64,000 bases of DNA, taken from Candidatus Nanoarchaeia archaeon. Lineage in GTDB: Archaea > Nanobdellota > Nanobdellia > SCGC-AAA011-G17 > JACPNG01. The DNA lies in NCBI GenBank assembly GCA_028714095.1, contig JAQTMY010000002.1, positions 78,636 to 142,635 on the forward strand, read 5' to 3'. Below the pieces are notes generated by a model, which worked only from the letters and a program-made list of their open reading frames with translations, ran no database searches and had not been told where the DNA came from. Below, in pieces: positions 29,432-37,963 of this stretch (positions are counted from its first letter, which is position 1; every line of letters starts with the position of its first letter). The translations under genes were made by a program, and so were the position numbers.

Positions 29432-30001
29432 ATGATTGATTTAGTCTTAGAGGATTTTGATAACCCAGAAAAATATGGATTTTCGGCATTCTATAAAGTA
29501 AATACCTATAAAATTAAATCCCAGAAAGAAATAAATAAAATTAAGGATAAGATTGTTATTGTTGAAGGCGGAGACCTTAACTATGAAATTCTCACTAGCT
29601 CAAATGTAGATATTCTTCTAAATCCTGAAACAGAAGGGGGAAAGGATTTTCTGCACCATAGAAATTCAGGATTAAACCAATCTTTATGCAAACTGGCCTA
29701 TAAAAAAGGGATTATAGTTGCAATTAGCATATCTAGGTTATTAGAATCTAACAATAAAGCAGAGCTAATAGGAAGAATAAAACAAAATGTAAGGTTATGC
29801 AGAAAATATAAAATTCCAGTTTTAATTTCAAGTTTTGCCTCAAAAGAAGAAAACCTAAGAAATTATAATGATATTAAGACCTTAGCTTTATTTCTTGGTT
29901 TAAGCACTCAGGACTTTAAGGAATCCTCTTATTTATTTGAAAAATTACTAAAAGACAAAGAAGAGGTTGTTATTCCTGGCTTGAGAGTTTTAAAAAATTA
30001 A
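29432..30001 (+). CDS. rnp3: Ribonuclease P protein component 3 (Rpp30/p30)
   Basis: 189 residues with a TIM-barrel-like PHP fold. IVIVEGGDLNYEIL and VDILLNPE mark the first strands, and KDFLHHRNSGLNQSLCKLA is the family's most conserved stretch. IVAISISRLLES, RIKQNVRLCRKYKIPVLISS and FLGLSTQDF follow. It works with Pop5 (36200) and the RNA at 20537. It is a single gene with ATG directly after an AT-rich, near-leaderless promoter. Confidence 0.92.
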   Translation: MIDLVLEDFDNPEKYGFSAFYKVNTYKIKSQKEINKIKDKIVIVEGGDLNYEILTSSNVDILLNPETEGGKDFLHHRNSGLNQSLCKLAYKKGIIVAISISRLLESNNKAELIGRIKQNVRLCRKYKIPVLISSFASKEENLRNYNDIKTLALFLGLSTQDFKESSYLFEKLLKDKEEVVIPGLRVLKN

Positions 30002-30028
30002 TTAACCTAATCCTCAAATTAAGAAAAG

Positions 30029-30096
30029 TTTATATATTATTACTACTCTATAAAAGTAACTAATGAGGTGAAAAACCTATAGGAGATAATAAAAAA
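30029..30096 (+). promoter_or_regulatory. Promoter and leader of secreted-protein gene
   Basis: GTTTATATATT (30029-30039) is a strong TATA candidate. The leader holds GAGGTG (about 30065-30070) and GGAG (30081-30084), both complementary to the 16S 3' end; AGGT near 30066 can pair with ACCT near 30075. The spacing to the ATG at 30097 favours the second SD. Confidence 0.6.
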
Positions 30097-30810
30097 ATGA
30101 AAAAAGTATTTGCCTTAATGGTTATATGCTTAGTTGGATTTTCTGGCTTAGTATTAGCTTGGAATCAACCATCAAAAGACACAACCTTTGTTAATGTTGG
30201 AAATATTAGACAAGAAAAAATTGCAAATCCTATGATTGGATGGAGTAATCCATATTATGGAGAGAAATTTGCAACTATCTTTAAAGATGCAAAATCTACA
30301 ATCTTACAACCATCAACTAAAATAACTAGTGGTTATGGTGGATCAGACTGTACAGAAATTCAAGGCGATGGTACAATGTCTGGAACCTGTTCATTCAGAA
30401 TGGTTGTAGCACCTGGAGACTGTACAGGAGAGGGGAGAGAAGCATCTGTAGATGTTCCTATCAGAAATACAAAAGGAAAAATTCAAAGAACAATAAGTAT
30501 AAGACATCTTGATGGATATGCTGATGACAGCTTCAATGTTTACTTAGAATATGGTAAAAATCATCAAGGGGATGTAAACAGATGGAAGATTGGAACTTAT
30601 AAAGATAGTTCTAGTACAGAAACTTGGGTAACAAACTCATGGACAATACCAACTTCCTGCGAGGGATATGGTAACATTTGTGGATTGTACAAATACCTAG
30701 AACAGCACAACGCACCCAAAGCAACAATTGTTATTGAAGCTACTGGTGATTTATGGGGTGAATGTGGCACATATGGACAACTAGCAATAAGTTCAATCGC
30801 TTTAGATTAA
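30097..30810 (+). CDS. Secreted protein, unknown
   Basis: 237 residues I do not recognise. A signal peptide (about 1-21, cleavage near LVLA-WN) is followed by a mature domain rich in Trp, Gly and Asn. Cysteines are spaced as if in disulfides: SDCTE, GTCSF, GDCTG, then TSCEGYGNICG and GECG near the end. Predicted strands alternate, suggesting an extracellular beta-sandwich. No membrane anchor is present. A strong promoter, tandem SD leader and own terminator imply high, independent expression. Confidence 0.7.
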   Translation: MKKVFALMVICLVGFSGLVLAWNQPSKDTTFVNVGNIRQEKIANPMIGWSNPYYGEKFATIFKDAKSTILQPSTKITSGYGGSDCTEIQGDGTMSGTCSFRMVVAPGDCTGEGREASVDVPIRNTKGKIQRTISIRHLDGYADDSFNVYLEYGKNHQGDVNRWKIGTYKDSSSTETWVTNSWTIPTSCEGYGNICGLYKYLEQHNAPKATIVIEATGDLWGECGTYGQLAISSIALD

Positions 30811-30840
30811 AGCCTTTAATTAGGCTTTTTCTTCTTTTTT
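30811..30840 (+). terminator. Intrinsic terminator-like hairpin
   Basis: AGCCT-TTAATT-AGGCT (30811-30826) followed by TTTTTCTTCTTTTTT. It starts right after the stop codon of the secreted-protein gene. Confidence 0.65.
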
Positions 30841-30884
30841 ATATAGATTCTAATACTACTTATAAGTAATATATTTTAGAAACA

Positions 30885-30962
30885 TTTAAATATAAGCCTA
30901 CATATTAAAAATACTACTTTGAGGTGGTTATTGAGGTGTATAAGATACGGAGATAATCAAAA
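30885..30962 (+). promoter_or_regulatory. Leader with repeated SD-like motifs
   Basis: ATTTAAATA (30886-30894) is a TATA candidate. The leader then carries GAGGTG twice (about 30920-30925 and 30933-30938) and GGAGAT before the ATG at 30963. The GGAGATAAT block is shared with the leader of the preceding secreted-protein gene. Confidence 0.55.
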
Positions 30963-31454
30963 ATGAAAAGAATTTTAGCTATAATGGCTGTTTTTGTACT
31001 TGCATTCATGGGAATAGCAAGTGCTACAGTAACTCCAAATGTTGCAATACATAAAGATGTTTTAGTAACTGGAGACTGGAAATGGGACAACGGTTGGGCA
31101 TACGGAAATTGGCCAACTGCAAGCTACTCTATGAGTGCAGAAAGTCAAGATGCACTTAATTTGGGTTATATTGGAACTGAAGTTTTAGGTCAACCATGGA
31201 AATATCAGTTAATGAGTGAATTGAGCATTGATGCTCCATCAACAATAGCTAATCAGTTGAATGTAGTAACTGTTAATGACCCAAGAACAACCCCTGCAAC
31301 CGGCGGATTTACAACATACAACTTTGAAAATCACAACTTTGGTAAATTCACTGAATCACATCTTGTTGTTAGTGGACAAGGTTGGGCAAACATCTTTACA
31401 GGATTAACTGCACAATCTGAGATTACACAACTTGTAGGAGTAGGAATAAATTAA
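30963..31454 (+). CDS. Small secreted protein, unknown
   Basis: 163 residues with a signal peptide (about 1-21, IASA-TV). The mature part is about 140 residues, rich in Trp, Thr, Asn and Ala, with no cysteine and no anchor (DWKWDNGWAYGNWP near the start). It looks beta-rich and suited to the cell surface or extracellular release. It sits between two intrinsic-type terminators and behind a multi-SD leader, so it is likely an abundant monocistronic product. No family is recognised. Confidence 0.7.
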   Translation: MKRILAIMAVFVLAFMGIASATVTPNVAIHKDVLVTGDWKWDNGWAYGNWPTASYSMSAESQDALNLGYIGTEVLGQPWKYQLMSELSIDAPSTIANQLNVVTVNDPRTTPATGGFTTYNFENHNFGKFTESHLVVSGQGWANIFTGLTAQSEITQLVGVGIN

Positions 31455-31483
31455 AAGGGATTTTCCCTTTTTTATTTTTTTTA
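31453..31483 (+). terminator. Intrinsic terminator-like hairpin
   Basis: AAAAGGGA-TTT-TCCCTTTT (31453-31471) followed by TTATTTTTTTT, ending 2 or 3 bases before the next ATG. Confidence 0.7.
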
Positions 31484-31485
31484 AA

Positions 31486-32115
31486 ATGAAACAAATAACA
31501 ATCGCAGTTTTAGTATTGATTTTATTTAGTATTCCAACTTTTGCATTAAATGACGCAACAGACTTAGAAATTACAAATATCGTAGTCGCACCACAGGGAA
31601 ATGTTGATTTTAATGCAGATATACTTGCGGGTGGGAATGTAGATGTTACCGTTAATGGAGTAAGTATGAGTGGCTTACAAAACCAGGTTTCAAGCATGAG
31701 CTTGACAATGGAACAAAAGGAATATGATACTATCTTAGCTGGAAGTACGGGCGGGGGTATACTAAATACAATAACCCATAAGTTTGTTAAAGCTATGCAG
31801 TGGTTATCAGGAGGAAGAAAAGGAATTCCTGGAGAACAAGAAAAAGCAATCGCTTTGGCTATGGATGGATATTTTGCCTCTGACCAAGATACACAATTTT
31901 TGTATGATCACATAAAAATACTTTCAATGAGAATAGAAGCTTTAGAAAATACTATGGATGAAGTACAGAAAGAAGCTTACTGCCAGGCAATTTTAGATGT
32001 TATGCATAAATATAATTTAAGAACTGCAACTTGTGGAGAAAAAACCTTCTATAATCATATGAAAGATCCACTTACTGGAGAAGATTTGGTTATTTCTATT
32101 GAAAAAATAGAATAA
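31486..32115 (+). CDS. Secreted protein, unknown
   Basis: 209 residues. A signal peptide (about 1-20, TFA-LN) precedes a short beta-rich segment with VTVNGVSMSGLQ. A long helical part follows, including an internal hydrophobic GSTGGGILNTITHKFVKAMQW stretch and a coiled-coil region IKILSMRIEALENTMDEVQ. Two cysteines occur near the end (YCQA and TCGE). It may be translated from the end of the preceding transcript or its own. No family is recognised. Confidence 0.65.
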   Translation: MKQITIAVLVLILFSIPTFALNDATDLEITNIVVAPQGNVDFNADILAGGNVDVTVNGVSMSGLQNQVSSMSLTMEQKEYDTILAGSTGGGILNTITHKFVKAMQWLSGGRKGIPGEQEKAIALAMDGYFASDQDTQFLYDHIKILSMRIEALENTMDEVQKEAYCQAILDVMHKYNLRTATCGEKTFYNHMKDPLTGEDLVISIEKIE

Positions 32116-32200
32116 TTCTTTTTTCTTTTTTAATATTTAAAAATTCATAATAAACTGAAGTAACAATAAATTTATAAAAGAATAAATATCCTACCAACTA

Positions 32201-34651
32201 ATGAGGAAAACGGCCATAGCAATAGTAATAATTTTATTGTTTTCTGTTTCCATCGTTATGGCTTTAAGTTCTAACTCTAAAATCGATGTTAGAATAAATA
32301 CTTTTGAAGATATAGAGAAGGAAATAAGTCAAAACGGAAAAGCGAGAATTTTGATTAAAACAACTGAATCAAAGCAGATAGCAATGGCAAGTCTCTCTTT
32401 AAGTAAAAAGAAACTTAATGAAAATACCTTTGTTATGGAAGTAAATCAAAAAGATCTTGAAAAATTAAAGCAAGACAAATCCATCCAATCATTTGAATTA
32501 GACCAAAAAATTACAATATTTCTCTCAGAATCAACCCCTCTAATCAAATCAAACATAGTTAATTCCTTAGTTCAGGAGAATAATCTTACAGGGAAAGACA
32601 TCGGTATTTGTATAATCGATACTGGTGTTGATTATACCCATAATGATTTAGGGGCTTGTAGTCAAGCCCAATTTCTAGCTGGAGATTGTACAAAGGTTAT
32701 AGCAGGTTATGACTTTGTAAATAATGATAATAATCCAATGGATGACAATGGGCATGGAACTCACATGGCCGGAATCGTTTTAGGAGTTGCTCCAAACGCA
32801 AAAATAATTGCGGTTAAGGCTCTTGGCTATGATGGAACGGGAAATGATGATTATGCTCTAGCGGGGATAAATTACTGTGTTGAAAATCAAGAGAGATATA
32901 ATATTAAAGTAATAAGTTTGAGTTTTGGAGGAAATTTATTATATTCTGAGTATTGTGATCATGCAAAATGGTCCTATGCAGATGCCATTAACAATGCAGT
33001 AGCAAAGGGCATTATTGTTGTTGCAGCATCAGGAAATTCTAATTCATTAACTTCAATTGCAGCTCCAGCATGTATTGAAAATATAACTTCTGTAGGAGCA
33101 GTTTATGATGCAGAGCTTGGTTCTAATATCAATTGGGGGATATGTACAGATTCAGAAACTTCAGCAGATAAAATTGCCTGTTTTACTAACAGAAATAATA
33201 TTCTGGACTTACTTGCTCCAGGAACAGCAATAAATTCAACTTGGTTAAGCAATAGTTATGCTATAGGTCATGGAACCTCTCAAGCAGTCCCTCATGTTTC
33301 AGGTGCAATAGCTTTATTGCAGCAATATAAAAAAGAAGAGTCTAATTCAACCTTAACTCCTTTAGAAGTTGAAAGTGTTTTGAAACAAACAGGAAAACAA
33401 ATTTATGATTCATCAACAAATCTGACTTTTTCAAGGATAGATATTTACGAGGCTCTCAAATCCATAGATGATCTAGCACCATCAATTTATGATTTTAAAA
33501 TTCAGGAAAATATAAAAAACAACCAGAACATTACTTTTGATTTTAATGCTTCAGATATTTTCTTAGATTCAAAATATTTAGAAATTAATTCCCAAATTTA
33601 TCCAATAGATTATGTTTTAGATACATCCCAGTTTAATATCTCAGATACAATAACCTACAAATATTATGCAAATGATACAAATAATAATATTAACTCTTCA
33701 GATTTATTCTCATTCAAAATTCAGGGTTATCCAATAATAAATATAATAACTCCTCAAAATAATTCTTATTTGTTAAATGGAACAAATGAATTTAGTTATT
33801 ATGCAACCGACGATGATTTAGCTAATTGTACTTTAAAAATAAATAATCAGGAATTTTTCAATGAAACCACAAATGGAACAATAATAAACCAAACAATTAA
33901 TCTTCAGGAAAATGGGAATTATATAATTTATTGTTATGATGTTCTGTCAAACTATAATGAAGAAACCGGTTCATTTACTTTGGATCTTACAGATGAACCG
34001 GAAGTAGAAAATATTAATTTTATTAGTTCTTTAAGTTATAATCAACCCCAGAATATAACTATAACCTTAAAGGATTATGATCCTATCTCAGAAGTATTTA
34101 TAGATATAAACGGAAATCAAACAATGACATATGTTAATCCTTACTATGAATATTCTTTTACTCCATCAGGCTGTGGAAATATTAATTTTATAATTTATTT
34201 TAAGGATGCTTTTAATTATTTTGGTAAATATGAAAATAGGTTTACAGTAAGTTGTTGTGGCAACAGTGTTTGTGATAACCTAGAAACTTGTTCATCCTGT
34301 TCCTCAGACTGTGGAGCCTGTCCAGTAGCCTCATCTGGGGGAGGGGGCGGTGGCGGTGGAGGAAGTTCTACTAAAGCATCTTCAGTAACCCCAAAAACAG
34401 AAATAAATCAATTAACCACTTCAACAACAAAAAGTTCAAACAACAAAGCAACAATAGAACAAGTTTTAGCAAACATTGAAGAAGAAAATAAAACAGAAAA
34501 TAGGATAGAAACAACAGGGCTTGCTGCAAAAGCCCCTCCTAAAATTTTATTTAACTGGAAAAACATTGCAGCAGGAATATTTTTGTTAGCAATCCTTACC
34601 TCTTTAATTTTGATTTTAAAAAGATTGCATAAATTAAAATTGCATCATTAA
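32201..34651 (+). CDS. Membrane-anchored subtilisin-like serine protease (S8)
   Basis: 816 residues. Signal peptide (1-21), I9-like propeptide (about 45-108), then the S8 catalytic domain. Asp140 is in CIIDTGVDYTHND, His185 in NGHGTHMAG, Asn279 in ASGNS and Ser360 in GHGTSQAVPHVSG. Beta-rich repeats (about 430-690) follow. A Cys-rich knot (CGNSVCDNLETCSSCSSDCG) comes next, then a poly-Gly/Ser/Thr linker and a C-terminal transmembrane helix (about 788-808) with a basic tail. It would act outside the cell, anchored at its end. It may process surface or secreted proteins such as those encoded just upstream (inference). TATA-like TTTATAAA at 32171-32178. Confidence 0.92.
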   Translation: MRKTAIAIVIILLFSVSIVMALSSNSKIDVRINTFEDIEKEISQNGKARILIKTTESKQIAMASLSLSKKKLNENTFVMEVNQKDLEKLKQDKSIQSFELDQKITIFLSESTPLIKSNIVNSLVQENNLTGKDIGICIIDTGVDYTHNDLGACSQAQFLAGDCTKVIAGYDFVNNDNNPMDDNGHGTHMAGIVLGVAPNAKIIAVKALGYDGTGNDDYALAGINYCVENQERYNIKVISLSFGGNLLYSEYCDHAKWSYADAINNAVAKGIIVVAASGNSNSLTSIAAPACIENITSVGAVYDAELGSNINWGICTDSETSADKIACFTNRNNILDLLAPGTAINSTWLSNSYAIGHGTSQAVPHVSGAIALLQQYKKEESNSTLTPLEVESVLKQTGKQIYDSSTNLTFSRIDIYEALKSIDDLAPSIYDFKIQENIKNNQNITFDFNASDIFLDSKYLEINSQIYPIDYVLDTSQFNISDTITYKYYANDTNNNINSSDLFSFKIQGYPIINIITPQNNSYLLNGTNEFSYYATDDDLANCTLKINNQEFFNETTNGTIINQTINLQENGNYIIYCYDVLSNYNEETGSFTLDLTDEPEVENINFISSLSYNQPQNITITLKDYDPISEVFIDINGNQTMTYVNPYYEYSFTPSGCGNINFIIYFKDAFNYFGKYENRFTVSCCGNSVCDNLETCSSCSSDCGACPVASSGGGGGGGGGSSTKASSVTPKTEINQLTTSTTKSSNNKATIEQVLANIEEENKTENRIETTGLAAKAPPKILFNWKNIAAGIFLLAILTSLILILKRLHKLKLHH

Positions 34652-35049
34652 TCAGGCCGATAAATTTCCCACTTAATTTTCCCTTCTTTTATTGTATCTC
34701 TTACCTTTCTCTCGCTGTTTGATAACTGGGAATTTCCAGACTTAACCTCCACAAAAATAATTTCATCTGTATTTTTTTCCTTGTTTCCCTTAAATACAAT
34801 AAAATCAATTGGGCTTCCGATGAACCTTGCTTCAGTAGGGTCATAGGGAAAGTTTGGAAGATATGGTGCAAGTTGCTCAGAGAATTTCCCGGTTAGTACA
34901 CTTCTTGATCTTTTTATAGCATCTTCTCTTATTTCTGGAACAACGTCTTTTTCCCAATGCTTATTTGTTATAAACTTTCCAAGAAAATAACCAGCTACAA
35001 CAGAAGCTATAACAACTATCGTTAAGATAATTATTGTGATAACATCCAT
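34648..35049 (-). CDS. Membrane-anchored Holliday-junction-resolvase-related nuclease-like protein
   Basis: 133 residues from the ATG at 35049. One N-terminal TM helix (about 3-24) is followed by a short PD-(D/E)XK-like core. GSPIDFIVFKG supplies the first acidic residue and IIFVEVKSGNS the E-x-K pair. This matches the COG4741 group described as secreted or membrane endonucleases distantly related to archaeal Hjc. Membrane placement argues against junction resolution and for roles in DNA uptake or degradation (inference). It overlaps the protease gene convergently by 4 bases. Confidence 0.8.
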   Translation of the reverse strand: MDVITIIILTIVVIASVVAGYFLGKFITNKHWEKDVVPEIREDAIKRSRSVLTGKFSEQLAPYLPNFPYDPTEARFIGSPIDFIVFKGNKEKNTDEIIFVEVKSGNSQLSNSERKVRDTIKEGKIKWEIYRPD

Positions 35050-35073
35050 GAGAATAAAGAACAATCCAAATTC

Positions 35074-36066
35074 TTAATCTTTTTGTTTTTTGATTTTTTC
35101 CTTTAATTCTAAAATCTCATCAACTGTACAGGTAGCTGTGCCTTTTTTTCTTACAACTACCCCCCCGGCATAATTAGCAATCTTAGCTGAATCTATAAGG
35201 GATAATCCAGAAGCTAATCCTAAGGCAATTGCTGCAGCAACAGTATCCCCTGCTCCGGTTACATCTACAGCATCTGTAACAACAGAATTAATTATATATC
35301 CTTTTGAGTCATCAAAGACCATCATGCCTTTAGAACCCCTTGTTATAACTAAGTATTTTAGATTAAGCCTGTCTTTTAATTTAATCCCAATTTCTGTCAG
35401 CATTTCATCAGAAAGATCTTCGCTTGAAATATATCCATTTCCATATAATCCGAAATAAGCCTCAAATTCATTAGGAGCTAAGACACTAAAATTGCTAAAT
35501 TCATTTATTTTTGGTCTTGAGTCTCCTATCTTAATCTTGTCTAGAGTTGAAACAAATTTTATGAGCTCTTTGGTTACTATTCCTTTGCTATAATCAGCAA
35601 CAATAATAGCATCTATCTCATCAAGTTTTTCTTTTATTTTTTCTATTAGTATTTCTGTTTGTTCTTTTGTCAAATCTCCCTGGGGGATTGTATCAATTCT
35701 AACAACTTGGTTGTGTTGTCCGTGTGATGCAGAAGAACTTGCATATATCTTCTCATAGACATGTGTTTTTCTTTCCTTTAATTGAATTATTCCAGAAGTG
35801 TCAACTCCTTTTCTCCTGAATAAATTAATCATTAAGTCTCCTGCTTCATCTTTCCCGATTATAGTTATTGGGATTACAATCCCCCCTAAAGAATTAACAT
35901 TATTGGCAGTATTACCTGCTCCTCCAAGAGTCTTAGTTTCATTTAATGGATAAACCACAGGGCAGGGTTCTTCCTTGCTTAAGTAATGGGCAAGGTTATA
36001 CCTACAAAAATCTAATGAAAAATCGCCAACAACAGCTACTTTTTTGGGTTTAAGTCTATGGGGCAT
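35074..36066 (-). CDS. PfkB-family sugar kinase, HldE kinase-domain-like
   Basis: 330 residues. The ribokinase fold is seen in GDFSLDFCRY at the start, GGAGNTANNVNSLGG near 48-62, and the catalytic DVTGAGDTVAAAIALGLASG motif near 268-287 with Asp274 as base. VADYSKGIVTKEL is typical of RfaE/HldE domain I, which makes heptose bisphosphate. The nucleotidyltransferase half of HldE is absent, as are other heptose genes, so the substrate could be another sugar phosphate. Confidence 0.8.
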   Translation of the reverse strand: MPHRLKPKKVAVVGDFSLDFCRYNLAHYLSKEEPCPVVYPLNETKTLGGAGNTANNVNSLGGIVIPITIIGKDEAGDLMINLFRRKGVDTSGIIQLKERKTHVYEKIYASSSASHGQHNQVVRIDTIPQGDLTKEQTEILIEKIKEKLDEIDAIIVADYSKGIVTKELIKFVSTLDKIKIGDSRPKINEFSNFSVLAPNEFEAYFGLYGNGYISSEDLSDEMLTEIGIKLKDRLNLKYLVITRGSKGMMVFDDSKGYIINSVVTDAVDVTGAGDTVAAAIALGLASGLSLIDSAKIANYAGGVVVRKKGTATCTVDEILELKEKIKKQKD

Positions 36067-36130
36067 AATAGCTAAAAATTTAGGTTGTTTTTAAGGATTA
36101 TTGTTCCAAAACCCAGGATAAAACCAAAAC

Positions 36131-36199
36131 GTTTATAAACCCTTTTTACAGATAAATAAGCGGAGAGAGATAAGAAAACAAACTAAGGGGTTTTCTAAT
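36131..36199 (+). promoter_or_regulatory. Promoter and leader of the exosome-proteasome superoperon
   Basis: CGTTTATAAACC (36130-36141) with a preceding CCAAAA BRE-like element. A leader of roughly 35 bases follows with GGAGAG (36162-36167) and AAGGGG (36185-36190) before the ATG at 36200. No other strong promoter is seen before rpoK ends. Confidence 0.6.
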
Positions 36200-36535
36200 A
36201 TGAAAAAACTAAAAACATTAATCCCCTCTTTAAGAGAGAGAAAAAGATATCTTGTATTTGAGATTCATTCAAGCGAGAAATTAAACAATGCTAAAAATGA
36301 GATTTTGAACTCTATTAAAAGTTTTCTTGGATCTTTTGGTCTGGCAAAGGCCGGAGTGCAGGTTTTGGAGACAAAAGGGAATAAAGGTATAATAAAGGTA
36401 AATAATAAAGAGCTAAATAATGTGAAAACTGCTTTAATATTAACAAACAAGATAAATCAAAGAGATGTTTATGTTCAACCAATTTTTGTTACTGGTTTGC
36501 TTAAGAAAGCAAGATTAAGATTAGGAGGAAATTAA
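36200..36535 (+). CDS. rnp2: Ribonuclease P protein component 2 (Pop5)
   Basis: 111 residues with the Pop5/Rpp14 pattern: LIPSLRERKRYLVFEIHS at the N-terminus, then SIKSFLGSFGLAKAGVQVLE and KGIIKVNNKELNNVKTALILTNKI. It ends with VFVTGLLKKARLRL-type residues. It forms a complex with p30 on the RNase P RNA. First gene of the superoperon; psmA starts 2 bases after its stop with TAGGAGG as SD. Confidence 0.93.
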   Translation: MKKLKTLIPSLRERKRYLVFEIHSSEKLNNAKNEILNSIKSFLGSFGLAKAGVQVLETKGNKGIIKVNNKELNNVKTALILTNKINQRDVYVQPIFVTGLLKKARLRLGGN

Positions 36536-36537
36536 AT

Positions 36538-37251
36538 ATGCAACAAGTTCAACATCAAATGATGGGTTATGATAGAGCATCTACTATGTTCTCTCCAGAT
36601 GGGAGGCTTTTACAAGTAGAGTATGCTAAAAAGACAGTAAGACAAGGATCCAGTGCCATGGGTGTAGTATGTAAGGATGGAGTTATCCTTGTAGCAGATA
36701 AAAGGATTGCGGAAAAACTAATATTGCCTCATTCAGTAGAAAAAATCTTTCAAGTAGATGATCACATAGCAGCAACACCAACTGGATTAGTTATGGATGG
36801 CCGGGTATTAATTGAAAGAGCTCAGCTTATAGCTCAGCAACATAGGGTAACTTATGATGATAATATAGACATATTAACTCTTGTGAAAGAGATATCTGAT
36901 ATAAAACAGGCCCATACCCAATATGGAGGGGTAAGACCTTTTGGTGTATCTCTCCTTATAGCTGGGATTAATGAAATAGGCCATTTATATATGACAGACC
37001 CAACAGGAATTTACTTTGAATACAAGGCAACAGTAATAGGTGAATTTGAGCAAGAAATCAAAAATATTCTAGAAAAGTCCTACAAAGAAACAATGAATAT
37101 GGATTCAGGACTCAAGCTAGCTATCAATGCTCTTAAAACAGTTCTTGGAAAAGAATTTTCAATTGAGAGGGTTGATGCAATAAAAATCCCTCAATCAACA
37201 AAGAAATTTGAGAGATTGGATGCAGAGGATTTAAAGAAATATAATATATAA
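36538..37251 (+). CDS. psmA: Proteasome subunit alpha
   Basis: 237 residues. The N-terminal alpha signature YDRASTMFSPDGRLLQVEYA is intact, with GSSAMGVVCKDGVILVADKR after it and ATPTGLVMDGRVL later. These seven-membered rings gate the 20S core. The beta subunit is not in the window. It is placed between Pop5 and SBDS as in the classical archaeal exosome superoperon. Confidence 0.97.
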   Translation: MQQVQHQMMGYDRASTMFSPDGRLLQVEYAKKTVRQGSSAMGVVCKDGVILVADKRIAEKLILPHSVEKIFQVDDHIAATPTGLVMDGRVLIERAQLIAQQHRVTYDDNIDILTLVKEISDIKQAHTQYGGVRPFGVSLLIAGINEIGHLYMTDPTGIYFEYKATVIGEFEQEIKNILEKSYKETMNMDSGLKLAINALKTVLGKEFSIERVDAIKIPQSTKKFERLDAEDLKKYNI

Positions 37252-37252
37252 A

Positions 37253-37954
37253 ATGGTAAACGTTGATGAAGCTACAGTAGCAAAACTGATGAGGGAAGGT
37301 AAAAACTTTGAGATATTAGTAGATTGTGAAAAAGCAATAAGTTTCAGAGAAGGAAAACTAAAGAATTTAAATGAGGTTCTTGCTACAGATGAAATTTTTA
37401 AGGATGTTAAGAAAGGTGAATTAGCTTCAGAACACGAGCTACAAAATATATTCAAGACAATAAACCCTGAAGCAATCGCAAGGGAAATTATAAAGCATGG
37501 AGAAATCTATCTAACAGCGGATTATAAGAACAAAGAACGAGAACAAAAAAAGAAAAGGATAGTAGACATTATAAAAATAAATGCTATTAATCCTCAGACA
37601 GGCTTGCCTCATCCTGCAGAAAGAATTGAGTCTGCAATTGAACAGGCAAAGATCCAAATTAATGAGCATAAGAAAGCTGAAGAACAGGTGCAAGACATAG
37701 TTAAAAAATTAAAAGTTCTCTTGCCTCTTAGGTTCGAGATAAGGCAGCTACATATAATTGTTCCTGCTCGTTATTCTGGCCAGTCTTATAACATTTTAAA
37801 CAAGTTTGGAAAATTGTTAAAAGATGAATGGCTTGGAAATGGTTCTTTGTCAGCCGTTTTGGAAATCCCGGCAGGTCTTCAGGAAGATTTTGAAAGCTCC
37901 ATGAACTCATTAACACATGGAGAAGCTGAAATAAAAATAATTAAAACCCAATAG
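37253..37954 (+). CDS. sdo1: Ribosome maturation protein SBDS/Sdo1
   Basis: 233 residues in three domains. The N-terminal FYSH domain has GKNFEILVDCEKAISFREGK and VLATDEIFKDVKKGELAS. The middle helical domain has KRIVDIIKINAINPQTGLPHP, and a ferredoxin-like C-terminus follows. SBDS helps release aIF6 from 50S subunits. It starts 1 base after psmA. Confidence 0.95.
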   Translation: MVNVDEATVAKLMREGKNFEILVDCEKAISFREGKLKNLNEVLATDEIFKDVKKGELASEHELQNIFKTINPEAIAREIIKHGEIYLTADYKNKEREQKKKRIVDIIKINAINPQTGLPHPAERIESAIEQAKIQINEHKKAEEQVQDIVKKLKVLLPLRFEIRQLHIIVPARYSGQSYNILNKFGKLLKDEWLGNGSLSAVLEIPAGLQEDFESSMNSLTHGEAEIKIIKTQ

Positions 37955-37963
37955 GAGGACAAA

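Noticed and set aside
30907-30964. Leader peptide reading TTG-AGG-TGG... ending in ATGA at the secreted-protein start
   Set aside because: It arises from the SD-like repeats; no codon pattern suggests an attenuator peptide.
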